DNA from: an uncultured Prevotella sp. | Lineage (GTDB): Bacteria > Bacteroidota > Bacteroidia > Bacteroidales > Bacteroidaceae | Assembly (NCBI GenBank): GCA_900551055.1 | Contig: URUK01000010.1 | Coordinates: 11,687-75,686 of the forward strand | Reading direction: 5' to 3' | DNA: 64,000 nucleotides | Part shown: one piece after another, positions 7,925-16,545 of the stretch | Layout: every line of letters begins with the position of its first letter | Position numbering within the stretch: the stretch's first letter is position 1 | Translations under genes and position numbers: made by a program | Notes under the pieces: model-generated | Databases searched by the model: none | The model's input: only the letters and a program-made list of their open reading frames with translations | What the model was told of the DNA's origin: nothing

Positions 7925-7940
7925 CTGTATTGTTTCCAAT

Positions 7941-8022
7941 GACAAGCGACAAGCAGGAGATAAGAATTGTCATAGCCTTACAACGGATGGCCGCAATCTT
8001 ATCCGCCTGCCTGTCGCTTGCC
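7941..8022 (-). terminator. Phrase-type hairpin after the ROK kinase gene
   Basis: GACAAGCGACAAGCAGG plus AGATAAG (7941-7964) pairs imperfectly with CTTATCCGCCTGCCTGTCGC (7998-8017). A T-rich segment lies beyond on the ROK side. It separates the ROK gene from the Sua5-type gene. Confidence 0.55.
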
Positions 8023-8040
8023 GTTTGTTTTATTTTGTTT

Positions 8041-9027
8041 TTATTGTTGTTCTTGTATGTCCCATCCGATGGCACTTGCGCCAAGCACTGCTGCGGAAGA
8101 GCCGTCAAGGCCGCTTACGAGGAACTGGGGCTTGTTCTTGAACAAGTTGAGTGCATGCTCATTGTAACTCTTCTTTATCGGTTCCATGATCAAGTCGCCT
8201 GCTTTTGTCAGTCCGCCGAAGAAGATGAACGCCTCGGGAGACGAGAATGCCGCGAAGTCCGCGCATGCTTCACCCAACATGTTGCCGGTGAAGTCATAGA
8301 CTTTCTGTGCCAGTTCGTCGCCTTTTCCGGCTGCAATAGATACGTCAAGGGATGTGATTTTCTCCGGTTCCATATCGCGTAACATCGACGGCATGTCTGT
8401 TGTCGCCAAGAGTTCACGGGCCGTGCGCGCAACTCCTGTCGCCGAGCAGTATGCTTCAAGACATCCTGTACGTCCGCATCCGCATGAACGTCCGTTCTCA
8501 CGGCGCATGATAACGTGCCCAAGTTCGCCGGCAAATCCGTCGCTTCCGTAAACGAGTTGTCCGTTGATTACAATGCCTGAACCAACTCCCGTGCCCAATG
8601 TGAGCACGATAAAGTTTTTCATTCCGCGTGCGACTCCGTATGTCATTTCACCTATTGCGGCAGCGTTTGCGTCGTTTGTGATTGCAACTGGTATTCCGAG
8701 CCTCTTGCTGAACATGTCGGCCAGCGGTACAATGCACTCATGCGCCCAAACGATGTTCGGTGCATATTCAATCGTTCCCTTGTAATAGTTCGCGTTTGGC
8801 GCACCAATGCCCATCGCCTTTATCTTGTCGATGCCGCCTACTTGGTCGATTATAATCTGCAACGCTTCGATGGAAGCATTGACATAATCGTCCACATTTG
8901 TATAAATCTGTGTCTTAATCGCTGTCGTGGCCTTGATGTCTCCACGGCTGTCTACAACGCCGAAAACGGAATTTGTCCCACCGAGGTCAAGTCCGATGAC
9001 GTAAGGTTTTAACGGTTGTGATATCAT
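8041..9027 (-). CDS. ROK-family sugar kinase (glucokinase-like)
   Basis: A 328-residue ROK protein with IGLDLGGTNSVFGVV, the ATP-phosphate loop, near residue 11. ITNDANAAAIGEMTYG carries the catalytic Asp, and SCGCGRTGCLEAYCS near residue 180 is the Cys-rich zinc signature of ROK kinases. There is no N-terminal helix-turn-helix, so it is a kinase rather than a NagC-type repressor. The likely reaction is ATP-dependent phosphorylation of glucose or a related hexose at C6. MISQPLKPYV at 9027 is preferred over an upstream ATG at 9105, because the ROK fold begins here and a clear promoter lies at 9131-9161. Confidence 0.92.
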   Translation of the reverse strand: MISQPLKPYVIGLDLGGTNSVFGVVDSRGDIKATTAIKTQIYTNVDDYVNASIEALQIIIDQVGGIDKIKAMGIGAPNANYYKGTIEYAPNIVWAHECIVPLADMFSKRLGIPVAITNDANAAAIGEMTYGVARGMKNFIVLTLGTGVGSGIVINGQLVYGSDGFAGELGHVIMRRENGRSCGCGRTGCLEAYCSATGVARTARELLATTDMPSMLRDMEPEKITSLDVSIAAGKGDELAQKVYDFTGNMLGEACADFAAFSSPEAFIFFGGLTKAGDLIMEPIKKSYNEHALNLFKNKPQFLVSGLDGSSAAVLGASAIGWDIQEQQ

Positions 9028-9130
9028 GATATTGAAAAGTTTGATGTTAATTACATGCTTACATGCCTGAAGTGCAATGTCCGGCACCGGCTTCATGAAC
9101 AGCACCGAGCATCGATTTTCAGACAGAATG

Positions 9131-9161
9131 CAAAGTTATCAAAAATCTCATATACGGCAAA
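9131..9161 (-). promoter_or_regulatory. Promoter of the ROK kinase gene
   Basis: On the minus strand TAACTTTG (9131-9138) is the -7 box and TTTG (9158-9161) the -33 box, with exactly 19 bases between. The leader would be about 95 bases. Confidence 0.8.
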
Positions 9162-9176
9162 GTTTTGTCGGCAAAA

Positions 9177-9209
9177 TTTGTTTCTTTCGTAAAAAATTAG
9201 CAATTTTGC
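9177..9209 (+). promoter_or_regulatory. Possible promoter of the LysE gene
   Basis: TTTG (9177-9180) and AATTTTGC (9202-9209) are spaced 21 bases apart. The -7 box lacks the first T of the consensus. It lies 7 bases before the ATG, so the leader would be very short or absent. Confidence 0.45.
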
Positions 9210-9216
9210 ACACGTT

Positions 9217-9885
9217 ATGCCGTTTCAGTTTCATTTAGACATACTTGACTGGATATTCAAGGGGATGCTTATCGGCATCGTGGCATCGGCACCGATGGGA
9301 CCTGTCGGAGTACTTTGCATACAGCGTACTTTGAACAAAGGACGTTGGTACGGTTTCATTACAGGCATCGGAGCGACGGTAAGCGATTTTATTTATGCTC
9401 TGATAACGGGGTTCGGCATGAGCTTCGTTATGGACTTGATAAACAACAACCACAACCGTTTCATCTTGCAGATAACCGGCAGCATAATGCTTATGGCTTT
9501 CGGAATATACTGTTACCGCTCCGATCCTACGAAAAAAATCCATGTCAGCGGTAACAAAAAGGGTTCGCTTATACACAATGGCGTTACGGCATTTCTCGTT
9601 ACGTTTTCCAATCCGCTGATAATTTTCCTCTTTATGGCGGCTTTCGCCCAGTTCGCTTTTGTCATACCGAAGCATCCGCTGCACATGTGCGTAGGTTATT
9701 TAAGCATAATATGCGGCGCGTTGTTGTGGTGGTTCGGGCTGACATGGCTGATAGACAAGGTAAGAGGGAAGTTTGACAACGGCAGCATTGTCATAATAAA
9801 CAAAATCATAGGCAGCATAGTCATGATTTTTTCATTAATCGTGCTTATAGGCACAGTGTTCAATCTTTACACGTTTCATTATTAG
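9217..9885 (+). CDS. LysE-family amino-acid exporter
   Basis: A 222-residue inner-membrane protein with six predicted helices, typical of the LysE/RhtB family that exports basic or other amino acids by proton exchange. IGIVASAPMGPVGVLCIQRTL near residue 19 is the family's N-terminal motif, and FLVTFSNPLIIFLFMAAFA with Asn-Pro marks the fourth helix. The gene is read away from the ROK kinase with a shared divergent promoter region. The substrate cannot be told from the sequence. Confidence 0.9.
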   Translation: MPFQFHLDILDWIFKGMLIGIVASAPMGPVGVLCIQRTLNKGRWYGFITGIGATVSDFIYALITGFGMSFVMDLINNNHNRFILQITGSIMLMAFGIYCYRSDPTKKIHVSGNKKGSLIHNGVTAFLVTFSNPLIIFLFMAAFAQFAFVIPKHPLHMCVGYLSIICGALLWWFGLTWLIDKVRGKFDNGSIVIINKIIGSIVMIFSLIVLIGTVFNLYTFHY

Positions 9886-9965
9886 CATGCAAGAAGCAGG
9901 CCAGGGGAAGACAAGTGTCGTTTTCTTGTCAGCCTGTCTTTTGTTTGCCGGTAAACTTATAAATA

Positions 9966-10511
9966 ATGTTCATATCGCAGGAATTAAGGAAGAAGAGCAT
10001 AGCCGAGTATTTGCTTTATATGTGGCAGGTTGAAGACATCATACGCGCTTATGGCTGCAACTTGGGGCGCATACGCCGTGAATATGTAGACAAGTTCGAC
10101 TATGACGACGAGCAGAAAGAGGAAATGACCGACTGGTATGGCAACCTTGTGCGGATGATGAACCAGGAAGGTTGCCGCGAGGAAGGCCATCTGCAAATCA
10201 ACAAAATCGTGATGCAGCAGCTTGTAGAACTTAACGCCCAGCTGCTGCAAAGCACCAAGTACCCATTTTACAACAGTGAATATTATAAGGTGTTGCCGTT
10301 CATCGTGGAGCTGCGCAAGCGAGGGGCAGGCAGTGATGAGAACGAGATAGAGACTTGTTTCAACGCCCTTTACGGTGTGATGATGCTGCGTTTGCAAAAA
10401 AAGAAGATAAGTCCTGATACGGAACACGCTATCAAGGAAATCAGCACCTTCATAGGCATGCTTTCCGATTATTATCTGAAAGACAAGAAAGAACCTCTTG
10501 AGTTTGATTGA
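9966..10511 (+). CDS. DUF4924 family protein
   Basis: A 181-residue, mostly helical, soluble protein with no signal peptide. It matches what I know of DUF4924, a Bacteroidetes-restricted family of unknown function. Visible hallmarks are the opening FISQELRKKSIAEYLLYMWQ, acidic-rich helices (YDDEQKEEMTDWY), and FNALYGVMMLRLQKKKIS before the last helices. It lies upstream of rfbD and prfC on the same strand, an order I associate with Bacteroidales genomes. No catalytic motif is seen, and a function is not claimed. Confidence 0.85.
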   Translation: MFISQELRKKSIAEYLLYMWQVEDIIRAYGCNLGRIRREYVDKFDYDDEQKEEMTDWYGNLVRMMNQEGCREEGHLQINKIVMQQLVELNAQLLQSTKYPFYNSEYYKVLPFIVELRKRGAGSDENEIETCFNALYGVMMLRLQKKKISPDTEHAIKEISTFIGMLSDYYLKDKKEPLEFD

Positions 10512-10642
10512 GTATGCGGTTTAACGGTTTTACTGCCGTCGGTCCTTACTGCTGATGCTTGTTCAACTTATTCAACAATCCATGGCAGAAGGCATGCCGA
10601 CCGTAAGGCCTCATGACCGTAAAGACATATAACACAAAACAG

Positions 10643-11500
10643 ATGAACATACTAGTAACGGGCTGCAACGGCCAGCTTGGCAGCGAAATCAGGCTGCTTG
10701 AGGCGGATTATCCGCAACATGTTTTCTTTAATACCGACAGGAACGAGCTTGACATAACCGACCAGTCGGCAGTAAATGAATTTGTAAATTCCAACGCCAT
10801 TGACGGCATAATAAACTGTGCTGCTTATACGGCTGTTGACAAGGCGGAGGATGACAAACAGCTTTGCACCGCACTAAACTCAGAAGCTCCGGCGTATCTT
10901 GCGGCGGCTGTAGAGGCGCGCGGTGGCTGGATGGTTCATGTTTCCACGGATTATGTGTTCGACGGGACAAAGCATACACCTTACGTAGAGACTGATACTC
11001 CTTGTCCTGACAGTGTTTACGGCAGCACCAAGCTTGCCGGTGAACTTGCCGTCAGCAAGTTCTGCAAGCGCACTATGATTGTGCGTACAGCGTGGCTATA
11101 TTCCCCGTTTGGCGGCAATTTTGTCAAAACGATGTTGCGTTTGGGCAAAGAGAGACCGGAGCTTGGTGTCGTGTTCGACCAAATCGGCACTCCGACTTAT
11201 GCTTACGACCTAGCCGTTGCAATAATGACGGCTGTCGACAAGGGTGTAAAGCCGGGCATATACCATTTTTCAAATGAAGGTGTGTGCAGCTGGTACGACT
11301 TCACTAAGGCTATACACCGCATAGCCGGTATCACCTCGTGCCGCGTCAAGCCGCTGCATACATCAGAGTATCCTACGCCTGCCACGCGCCCGGCATACAG
11401 CGTTTTGGACAAGACAAAAATCAAAGAGACATACGGCTTGGACATTCCTTATTGGGAAGAAAGCCTTGAAAAGTGCATCAATTTATTAGCAGACAAATAG
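10643..11500 (+). CDS. rfbD: dTDP-4-dehydrorhamnose reductase
   Basis: A 285-residue short-chain reductase that makes dTDP-L-rhamnose in the last step of the Rml pathway, using NAD(P)H. MNILVTGCNGQLGSEIR is the Rossmann start, CAAYTAVDKAEDD is the RmlD-specific motif, and HVSTDYVFDGT plus YGSTKLAGE hold the catalytic Ser/Thr-Tyr-xxx-Lys set. MNILVTG at 10643 is the natural start; ten extra in-frame codons upstream do not fit the family. rfbA, rfbB and rfbC are not in the window. Its product can feed the glycosyltransferases seen elsewhere. Confidence 0.95.
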   Translation: MNILVTGCNGQLGSEIRLLEADYPQHVFFNTDRNELDITDQSAVNEFVNSNAIDGIINCAAYTAVDKAEDDKQLCTALNSEAPAYLAAAVEARGGWMVHVSTDYVFDGTKHTPYVETDTPCPDSVYGSTKLAGELAVSKFCKRTMIVRTAWLYSPFGGNFVKTMLRLGKERPELGVVFDQIGTPTYAYDLAVAIMTAVDKGVKPGIYHFSNEGVCSWYDFTKAIHRIAGITSCRVKPLHTSEYPTPATRPAYSVLDKTKIKETYGLDIPYWEESLEKCINLLADK

Positions 11501-11509
11501 ACGAGTGAC

Positions 11510-11556
11510 GGGCAGGCGGCAAACATGCTTGTCAACTTGCATCTTGCCTGCCTGCC
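11510..11556 (+). repeat. Hairpin in the rfbD-prfC junction
   Basis: GGGCAGGCGGCAA (11510-11522) pairs with TTGCCTGCCTGCC (11544-11556) around 21 bases. There is no T tract, so it is more likely a processing or attenuating stem than a full terminator. Confidence 0.5.
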
Positions 11557-11572
11557 AACTAAACATAAAGCA

Positions 11573-13141
11573 ATGAACAACGAAATCTCGAGGCGGCGCA
11601 CGTTCGCCATAATATCGCACCCCGACGCCGGAAAGACTACGCTTACAGAGAAGTTCCTCCTTTTCGGAGGACAAATACAAGTGGCCGGGGCTGTGAAGAG
11701 CAATAAAATCCGCAAGACGGCCACGTCAGACTGGATGGACATTGAGAAGCAGCGCGGAATATCTGTGTCAACGTCGGTCATGGAGTTCGACTATGAAGGC
11801 TACAAGGTCAACATACTTGACACACCCGGCCACCAGGATTTCGCAGAAGACACATACCGCACGCTGACTGCCGTCGACTCGGCCATTATTGTGGTTGACG
11901 GCGCTAAGGGTGTGGAGGCGCAGACGCGCAAGCTGATGAATGTATGCCGCATGCGCAATACGCCGGTAATCATCTTCATCAATAAGATGGACCGAGAGGG
12001 GCGCGACCCTTTCGACCTTCTTGACGAACTTGAACAGGAACTTGAAATAAAGGTGCGTCCACTGTCGTGGCCTATCAACCAGGGAGCCAAGTTCAAGGGC
12101 GTTTACAATATCTATGAGCAGAAGCTTGATTTGTTTACTCCCGACAAGCAGCGTGTTACCGAAAAGGTCGAGGTTGACATAGACAGTAGCGAGCTTGACA
12201 CACGTGTTGGCGAGGCCGATGCCGCCAAACTGCGTGAAGACCTTGAACTGGTTGACGGCGTTTATCCGGAATTTAACGTTGACGATTACCGCTCGGCCGA
12301 GGTCGCCCCGGTGTTTTTCGGTAGTGCATTGAACAACTTTGGCGTGCAGGAACTGCTCAACTGTTTTGTCAAGATAGCTCCGAGTCCGCGCCCCACGAAG
12401 GCCGAGGAACGTATGGTTGAGCCTGAAGAACCTAAGTTTACAGGCTTTATTTTCAAAATAACGGCCAATATAGACCCCAACCATCGCTCGTGTATCGCTT
12501 TCTGCAAGGTGTGCAGCGGACGCTTCGAGCGTAACAAACCGTACCTGCACGTGCGTCTCGGCAAGACCGTGCGTTTCTCTTCGCCGACGCAGTTCATGGC
12601 GCAGCGTAAGAGCACGATCGACGAGGCTTGGCCCGGCGACATAGTCGGTCTGCCTGATAACGGCATCTTCAAGATTGGCGACACGCTTACAGACGGAGAG
12701 CTGTTGCATTTCCGCGGTCTTCCGTCGTTCTCGCCTGAGATGTTCAAGTACATAGAGAACGACGACCCAATGAAGTCAAAGCAGCTTGCAAAGGGTATCG
12801 ACCAGCTTATGGACGAGGGCGTGGCGCAGATGTTCGTCAACCAATTCAATGGCCGCAAGATAATTGGAACGGTAGGACAGCTGCAGTTTGAAGTTATCCA
12901 GTACCGCCTTGAAAACGAGTACGGAGCAAAATGCCGCTGGGAACCAGTGCATCTGCACAAGGCCTGCTGGATTGATTCCGACGACCCTGCTGAGCTTGAG
13001 CAGTTCAAGAAGCGCAAGTATCAGTACATGGCCAAGGACAAGGACGGGCGCGACGTGTTCCTTGCCGACAGCGGTTACGTGTTACAGATGGCGCAGAAGG
13101 ATTTCAAGCACATACGCTTCCATTTCACAAGCGAGTTCTGA
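11573..13141 (+). CDS. prfC: Peptide chain release factor 3
   Basis: A 522-residue translational GTPase that recycles RF1 and RF2 from the ribosome after termination. Motifs are intact: SHPDAGKTT (P-loop, residues 15-23), DTPGHQDFAEDT with the catalytic His, NKMDREGRDP, and the family tail ending in HFTSEF. The start MNNEISRRRT at 11573 is chosen because upstream in-frame codons run through the hairpin with no family likeness. It is probably read from the DUF4924-rfbD transcript and ends in a clear terminator. Confidence 0.97.
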   Translation: MNNEISRRRTFAIISHPDAGKTTLTEKFLLFGGQIQVAGAVKSNKIRKTATSDWMDIEKQRGISVSTSVMEFDYEGYKVNILDTPGHQDFAEDTYRTLTAVDSAIIVVDGAKGVEAQTRKLMNVCRMRNTPVIIFINKMDREGRDPFDLLDELEQELEIKVRPLSWPINQGAKFKGVYNIYEQKLDLFTPDKQRVTEKVEVDIDSSELDTRVGEADAAKLREDLELVDGVYPEFNVDDYRSAEVAPVFFGSALNNFGVQELLNCFVKIAPSPRPTKAEERMVEPEEPKFTGFIFKITANIDPNHRSCIAFCKVCSGRFERNKPYLHVRLGKTVRFSSPTQFMAQRKSTIDEAWPGDIVGLPDNGIFKIGDTLTDGELLHFRGLPSFSPEMFKYIENDDPMKSKQLAKGIDQLMDEGVAQMFVNQFNGRKIIGTVGQLQFEVIQYRLENEYGAKCRWEPVHLHKACWIDSDDPAELEQFKKRKYQYMAKDKDGRDVFLADSGYVLQMAQKDFKHIRFHFTSEF

Positions 13142-13200
13142 TATCTGTTTCTTTTGCCGTAGTTTGTCTGGAGTTAGGCAGCCAGACCGCAATTAAAAGT

Positions 13201-13240
13201 TAACGGACAATAGCGCGTAAGCTATTGTCCGTTATTTTTT
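13201..13240. terminator. Terminator between prfC and the PIN toxin gene
   Basis: TAACGGACAATAGC and GCTATTGTCCGTTA form a perfect 14-bp stem with loop GCGTAA, followed by six T on the plus strand. It also serves the convergent minus-strand toxin gene. Confidence 0.9.
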
Positions 13241-13270
13241 ATTATGCTATACAAATGGATTGATTTGCCG

Positions 13271-13672
13271 CTATCTTTCATTGTAAATGAAATCAAGTCC
13301 GTAACGGCAATACCTTGCAAACTTCCTGTCGGAACTGATAAGTGGAATATGGTCGGAAATGGCCTGTGCGATTATCATTCGGTCGTTGGGGGCTCTGTGG
13401 TCGTCATGCAAAGGGAGAGTGGCCAATTCGGAAAGATGCTTTGCAGAAACCTGCTCAATGCTTACACCTGTTTCGTTCAATGCATTAAGTATGCTATTTC
13501 CTTCTTGTGAGATTTTGCTTATTTGGCATAGATGTATTAATTCTTGTACGCATACGGTGCTTGTAAACAAGGTGTTTGAGTAGTCAAACAAGCATTCTTT
13601 GACATCGGTACACAATTCATTTGGGTCATAAAGAAAGAATACCAGGATGTTTGTATCCAAGAAAAGTCTCAT
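13271..13672 (-). CDS. PIN-domain ribonuclease, probable VapC-type toxin
   Basis: A 133-residue single PIN domain, a Mg-dependent RNase fold. The acidic residues are in place: Asp 6 in FLDTNIL, Glu 44 in CVQELIHLC, Asp 97 in APNDRMIIAQA, and Asp 115 in ISSDRKFARY. Length and layout fit VapC-like toxins that cleave tRNA or rRNA. Its start codon overlaps the stop of a 54-codon gene just upstream in an ATGA junction, the arrangement of a toxin-antitoxin pair. A PIN protein with a housekeeping role is the alternative. Confidence 0.85.
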   Translation of the reverse strand: MRLFLDTNILVFFLYDPNELCTDVKECLFDYSNTLFTSTVCVQELIHLCQISKISQEGNSILNALNETGVSIEQVSAKHLSELATLPLHDDHRAPNDRMIIAQAISDHIPLISSDRKFARYCRYGLDFIYNER

Positions 13673-13833
13673 TTTAGCACCGCTTTCATATCATAATGTA
13701 CGTTATTCTTCCCGTCGTTCTCCAGCACCCACTTTGCAGCTTTTGACAGCTTTTCAGGTGGTAATGTCCTCAGCTTGGCAACAAAGTCCTGCCAGTCTTT
13801 TGTTTTCTTTTCTTTTTTATTTTTATCTTCCAT
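13669..13833 (-). CDS. Small protein overlapping the PIN gene, probable antitoxin
   Basis: A 54-residue reading frame starting MEDKNKKEKK and ending KAVLK. It is very Lys-rich at the N-terminus, with a helix-forming middle (WQDFVAKLRTLPPEKLSKAA). Its TGA overlaps the PIN-domain ATG by one base in each direction (ATGA), which implies translational coupling. A well-spaced promoter lies at 13896-13925. I do not recognise a named antitoxin family; position, size and charge are the case for it. It is short enough to be missed by automatic gene calling. Confidence 0.7.
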   Translation of the reverse strand: MEDKNKKEKKTKDWQDFVAKLRTLPPEKLSKAAKWVLENDGKNNVHYDMKAVLK

Positions 13834-13895
13834 AACTACGGTTCTTGATTTTTACGGTCTTGTATTTCTTGTGCAATGTTATTGATGCTCGCAGG

Positions 13896-13925
13896 CAAAG
13901 GTAATGTAAAAGTTTCACACCGCAA
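13896..13925 (-). promoter_or_regulatory. Promoter of the toxin-antitoxin pair
   Basis: On the minus strand TACCTTTG (13896-13903) is the -7 box and TTG (13923-13925) the -33 box, 19 bases apart. The leader is about 55 bases. Confidence 0.75.
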
Positions 13926-14136
13926 GATGAAAGGACATTTTTATGTGTATGTGTAAAGACAAGCCGGGTTCAGTTTACAGTGGCGTAGCTTTGAATACAG
14001 AAAACGTTTACGCCTTTCAGGCATGCCGTTTTTGCTGTGAAAACTTCATGCTTTAACGGCGGAAGCTGCGCGTTTTCACGGCTCTGACCATCCGCATGCC
14101 AAGTTGCTGGAAATCAATGCGTTACCAGTGCGTCTG

Positions 14137-14202
14137 CAAAAGGCCGTCTTTCAGCTTGCAAAAGGCCGCCTTTTACAAGCTGAAAGACGGCCTTTTGCAA
14201 GG
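14137..14202. repeat. 22-base-period array B, three units
   Basis: Units start at 14137, 14159 and 14181. The first unit and 14176-14197 are perfect 22-base reverse complements, with 17 bases between them forming the loop. Faint, decayed units in the same 22-base spacing can be traced back to about 13998. The divergent gap 13834-14459 otherwise holds only the two promoters and AT-rich sequence. Confidence 0.8.
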
Positions 14203-14302
14203 CAATATGCGGCATATTGTAATATTGTCAGTGTGTAATGTGTTGCGTACATATTGACATGTGTCCGGAAAAACACACATGATTTGAGTGTTTTTGCCAT
14301 AG

Positions 14303-14337
14303 TTTGTCCTATGTTTCGCTTTTTCATATTATCTTTG
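14303..14337 (+). promoter_or_regulatory. Putative promoter of the polysaccharide cluster
   Basis: TTTG (14303-14306) and TATCTTTG (14330-14337) are 23 bases apart, a little long. The pyruvyl transferase ATG is 123 bases downstream of the -7 box. Confidence 0.5.
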
Positions 14338-14459
14338 TACGCATTTTATAATGTGTCGTGAAAACTGTGGTATGATGTGAAATTGGCGTTGCCTCAAGCC
14401 TTTCAGGCGTTCGTGAAAATGGTGTTACGATGTAGGCTTGCTGTAAAAGCACTTGAACA

Positions 14460-15512
14460 ATGAAATACAAATTATTGGCTGTCAGCGTGGACACAGGAGA
14501 ACACGTCAACATCGGAGACTATATCCAGGCGTTGGCGGCTGCCCAGTTCTTGCCTGAAGTTGACGGTTTTGTACAAAGGGAGAGGCTGAAAGAATATGAC
14601 GGGGAAGCCTGTAAGGTGATAATGAACGGGTGGTATATGCACCATACCGAACACTGGCCGCCGTCGGACAAGATAAAGCCCCTGTTTGTGGCGTTCCATA
14701 TAAATGCCTCGGCGAAAGAAGGTATGCTCACAGAGGACAGTATCAACTACATTAAGAAGTTCCAGCCAATCGGATGCCGTGATTACTTTACAAGGGATTT
14801 GCTCGTGTCGAAAGGCGTGGACGCATATTTTTCCGCATGCTTGACGCTGACTTTGGGAATGACATACAAGTCGGAAGATAAGGACGGCAAGTGTTATTTT
14901 GTTGACCCGTTCATACCTAAGGGAAGAAAAGGTATTGATGAAATATGCAACACGTTGTGGCTGTTGTCGCATTGCAACAAGTGGAACTCAATTGAAAAAA
15001 TAGCGAGGAAGCTGCCTTACAAAAAGAATTTCAAGAAGCGGATTGTCGCCTGCCGTTTTTATCGGGCGTATATAAGGCTGTTCACAGAGGATACGTTACT
15101 CGAGGCGGAATACATTTCCCAGCAGAACGTAGGCTATAGGAAGAAGTATGATACCGAGCAGGAACGGCTTTGTGAGGCGCGGCGGCTTGTCGGCAAATAT
15201 GCCAAGGCGGGGCTTGTCGTGACTTCAAGAATTCACTGCGCATTGCCATGCTTGGGGCTGGAAACGCCTGTAATACTGACGGAAAACAGTGGCCAGTCGG
15301 AGAAAAAGGCTTGCAGGATGAGCGGCATACGTGATTTTTTCAACATCATAAGCATGGACGGAAATAGGTTTAAAACCAATTTCAAGTTCAGTAAGAAATG
15401 TAAAATTTCGACTTCAAATTTACCCCTTCCCATGGCAGGAGATTTGTGGCGCGAATATTCCGGCCGGCTGATAGACACTTGTAAAAACTTCATTTCAAGG
15501 GATGTTGATTGA
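14460..15512 (+). CDS. Polysaccharide pyruvyl transferase family protein
   Basis: A 350-residue cytoplasmic enzyme of the polysaccharide pyruvyl transferase family, which adds pyruvate ketals from phosphoenolpyruvate to sugars of surface glycans. Family features are the N-terminal GEHVNIGDYIQALAAAQFL, the middle PIGCRDYFTRDLL (fixed Arg-Asp pair), and the C-terminal VVTSRIHCALPCLGLETPVI with its Ser-Arg-xHxxxP. It is the first gene of a plus-strand group with three Stealth phosphotransferases, which argues for capsule or exopolysaccharide assembly. Some family members are CsaB-like, and the acceptor sugar here is unknown. Confidence 0.85.
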   Translation: MKYKLLAVSVDTGEHVNIGDYIQALAAAQFLPEVDGFVQRERLKEYDGEACKVIMNGWYMHHTEHWPPSDKIKPLFVAFHINASAKEGMLTEDSINYIKKFQPIGCRDYFTRDLLVSKGVDAYFSACLTLTLGMTYKSEDKDGKCYFVDPFIPKGRKGIDEICNTLWLLSHCNKWNSIEKIARKLPYKKNFKKRIVACRFYRAYIRLFTEDTLLEAEYISQQNVGYRKKYDTEQERLCEARRLVGKYAKAGLVVTSRIHCALPCLGLETPVILTENSGQSEKKACRMSGIRDFFNIISMDGNRFKTNFKFSKKCKISTSNLPLPMAGDLWREYSGRLIDTCKNFISRDVD

Positions 15513-15576
15513 AATGTGTTTTCATTATATTGAAGGCTGTTAATTCTAAACGTATCGGTGACTTTATAAATTAAAT

Positions 15577-16512
15577 ATGGATATAGATTTGGTATATCTT
15601 TGGGTTGACGGAAATGACCCGAAATGGCAGGCAAAACACGATGCTTTTTGCGGAAATTTGTCACGTGACGCCGAACTGAACGGCAAAAACCGTTATGCCA
15701 ATAATGATGAACTGAAATACAGCTTGCGCTCTATCGCGATGTACGCTCCGTGGGTGAGAAAGGTTTTCATCGTTACTGACAATCAAGTGCCTGCTTGGCT
15801 TGACACTTCGAACCCGAAAGTCAGGATAGTAGACCATGCCGAGATAATGCCGGCGGAAAGCCTGCCCTGCTTCAATTCCAGCCTGATTGAACATTTCTTG
15901 TATAAAATCCCGGGATTGGCGGAGCATTTTCTATATGCCAACGATGACATGTATATTAACAAGGAGGTGACTCCTGACGATTTCTTTACACGTGAGGGTT
16001 TTCCCATTGTACGGTTCAACCGTATGTTTTTTAGGGATTTCCGCTGGGCTTTCCGCGAGAAGGTGCGTAACAAGCATTTGAGCAATTACAGGACAATGCT
16101 GGTCCGTTCTTCGCAGCTGGTGAACAGCAGGTACGGGAAGTATTACACCGGAATACCACATCACAATGTCGATTCGTTCTTGAAGAGTGATTACAAAAGG
16201 ATGGTGGAGGATGTATTCCGTGAGGAGTTCGCATCCAATAATGGGAACAGGGTGCGCAATGACAACGATGTTCACCGTAGCGTAATGTCGTATGCATCCT
16301 TGGCCGAAAAGCGCGGAAAGTTGCGTTATGTCACAGACAAAGAGTCTATGTATGTGAAAATACACAAGGAGCGGTATTACGTAAGGCTCGACAAGTATCG
16401 CCCTACGTTCTTCTGTATGAATGACTCGCAGTATGTAACTGATAAAGGCAGGGCCATGGCCAAGGCGTATTTGGAACGGAGATTTCCCGACAAGTCGGAA
16501 TTTGAGAAATAG
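15577..16512 (+). CDS. Stealth-family sugar-phosphate transferase, copy 1
   Basis: A 311-residue Stealth protein. The family transfers hexose-1-phosphate from a nucleotide sugar to build phosphodiester-linked glycans. Conserved regions in order are DIDLVYLWVDGNDP (CR1, residues 2-15), NDELKYSLRSIAMYAPWVRK leading into VFIVTDNQVPAWLD (CR2), HHNVDSFLKSDY near residue 195 (CR3), and FCMNDSQY near 285 (CR4). The gene is 64 bases after the pyruvyl transferase and 33 before the next copy. It is clearly related to the two genes after it, but diverged at the substrate-facing middle. Confidence 0.9.
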   Translation: MDIDLVYLWVDGNDPKWQAKHDAFCGNLSRDAELNGKNRYANNDELKYSLRSIAMYAPWVRKVFIVTDNQVPAWLDTSNPKVRIVDHAEIMPAESLPCFNSSLIEHFLYKIPGLAEHFLYANDDMYINKEVTPDDFFTREGFPIVRFNRMFFRDFRWAFREKVRNKHLSNYRTMLVRSSQLVNSRYGKYYTGIPHHNVDSFLKSDYKRMVEDVFREEFASNNGNRVRNDNDVHRSVMSYASLAEKRGKLRYVTDKESMYVKIHKERYYVRLDKYRPTFFCMNDSQYVTDKGRAMAKAYLERRFPDKSEFEK

Positions 16513-16545
16513 GAGATTGTAAAATTCATATTTTCAGATAATAGG

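Noticed and set aside
8041..9027. ROK protein as a NagC-type transcriptional repressor
   Set aside because: There is no N-terminal helix-turn-helix; the protein starts directly with the ATP-binding loop of the kinase group.
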